Below, piece after piece: positions 63,741 through 64,000 of a stretch of DNA of 64,000 nt. The stretch covers positions 10,292,001 to 10,356,000 of the forward strand of contig OY755178.1 of assembly GCA_963576735.1 (NCBI GenBank), given 5' to 3'. Position numbers and translations under genes: made by a program. This DNA comes from Bedellia somnulentella (Eukaryota; Arthropoda; Insecta; Lepidoptera; Bedelliidae). The notes beneath the pieces are model-generated. The model had not been told where the DNA came from. It worked only from the letters and a program-made list of their open reading frames with translations, and did no database searches. Positions within the stretch are counted from its first letter, which is position 1, and every line of letters starts with the position of its first letter.

Positions 63741-64000
63741 TGCTGATGCCCCCATCGCCCCAGGAGCTGAATCAAGACTGACCTCTGCGAACAAGCATGA
63801 CTCAACTTAAAAATTTTGAAATAACCTATTTCTTTTTTAAAAGGATAAAACTATTCCTTAAAAGAGGTAACAAAGAAAGTAGTCCAAAGTAGTAACTAAC
63901 AGTGAGAGTTAAGAATATATAATTGAAAATAAATTCGGAAAGACAACAAATTAGGATTCATTATCAACCCACTTACAATATTAACCCTTAAATGCATGGA
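63741..64000. other. Right edge, nothing recognised
   Basis: A short region with CCCCCATCGCCCCAGGAGC and no supported feature. Confidence 0.3.

Overview
This 64 kb window looks like nuclear DNA from a moth or butterfly (Lepidoptera). It is AT-rich and its few host genes are split by spliceosomal introns. Most of the DNA consists of short interspersed repeats, MITEs and broken DNA transposons of kinds common in lepidopteran genomes. The order is inferred from repeat style and from the insect-type fucosyltransferases; no species can be named. There is one 200-base assembly gap (31722-31921).

Host genes. (1) The left edge (1-116, minus) carries one clean coding exon of an otherwise unseen gene. 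(2) A small minus-strand gene with four well-phased exons (10238 down to about 4279) would encode about 206 residues that I do not recognise. (3) The main content is a head-to-tail pair of plus-strand GT10 alpha-1,3-fucosyltransferase genes: gene A (19677-34871) and gene B (41312-48943). Each has five exons of 177, 158, 255, 231 and 460 nt, identical between the copies, and each encodes a 426-residue type II Golgi-type enzyme. Introns differ greatly because of transposon insertions.

Mobile DNA. Three copies of one P-element-like family (11560-15736, 43178-44852, 54172-61849) share CTTTGACTAT termini, perfect 8-bp target duplications and a two-exon THAP-domain remnant. Two of them are interrupted at exactly the same TAA by two different PIF/Harbinger elements. 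The first Harbinger still has an apparently intact HARBI1-type transposase (13565-14832). The third P-like copy is a deep nest: P-like > Harbinger > (SINE-like copies, piggyBac relic, LINE fragment), plus a second Harbinger-type MITE that itself holds a SINE and a minisatellite.

Other elements: a Tc1-like and a mariner-like transposase relic, a long foldback element with its own THAP-like exon (441-2060), a terminal-inverted-repeat family carrying a tRNA-like core, many MITEs with readable target duplications, two LINE types, and two abundant SINE-like families. The families are named here as S1 (about 250 bp, TATG-tailed, about 35 copies), S2 (tRNA-headed, about 350 bp), R3 (starts ACTAGTGGATCGG, ends TTATTATAAGTATAGAT), T4 (tRNA-like core in inverted repeats) and LINE-R (RTE-like 3' ends). 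S1, S2 and LINE-R share a similar 3' tail, suggesting that one LINE machinery mobilised all three.

Layout: 1-4280 foldback element, MITE and Crypton-like relic; 4279-10238 unknown gene with TE-filled introns; 10785-17475 Helitron-like end, P-like copy 1 and MITEs; 19677-34871 GT10 gene A; 34872-41311 repeat-rich spacer; 41312-48943 GT10 gene B with P-like copy 2 in its second intron; 49000-64000 repeats, mariner relic, P-like copy 3, and a minisatellite beside a possible LTR promoter.
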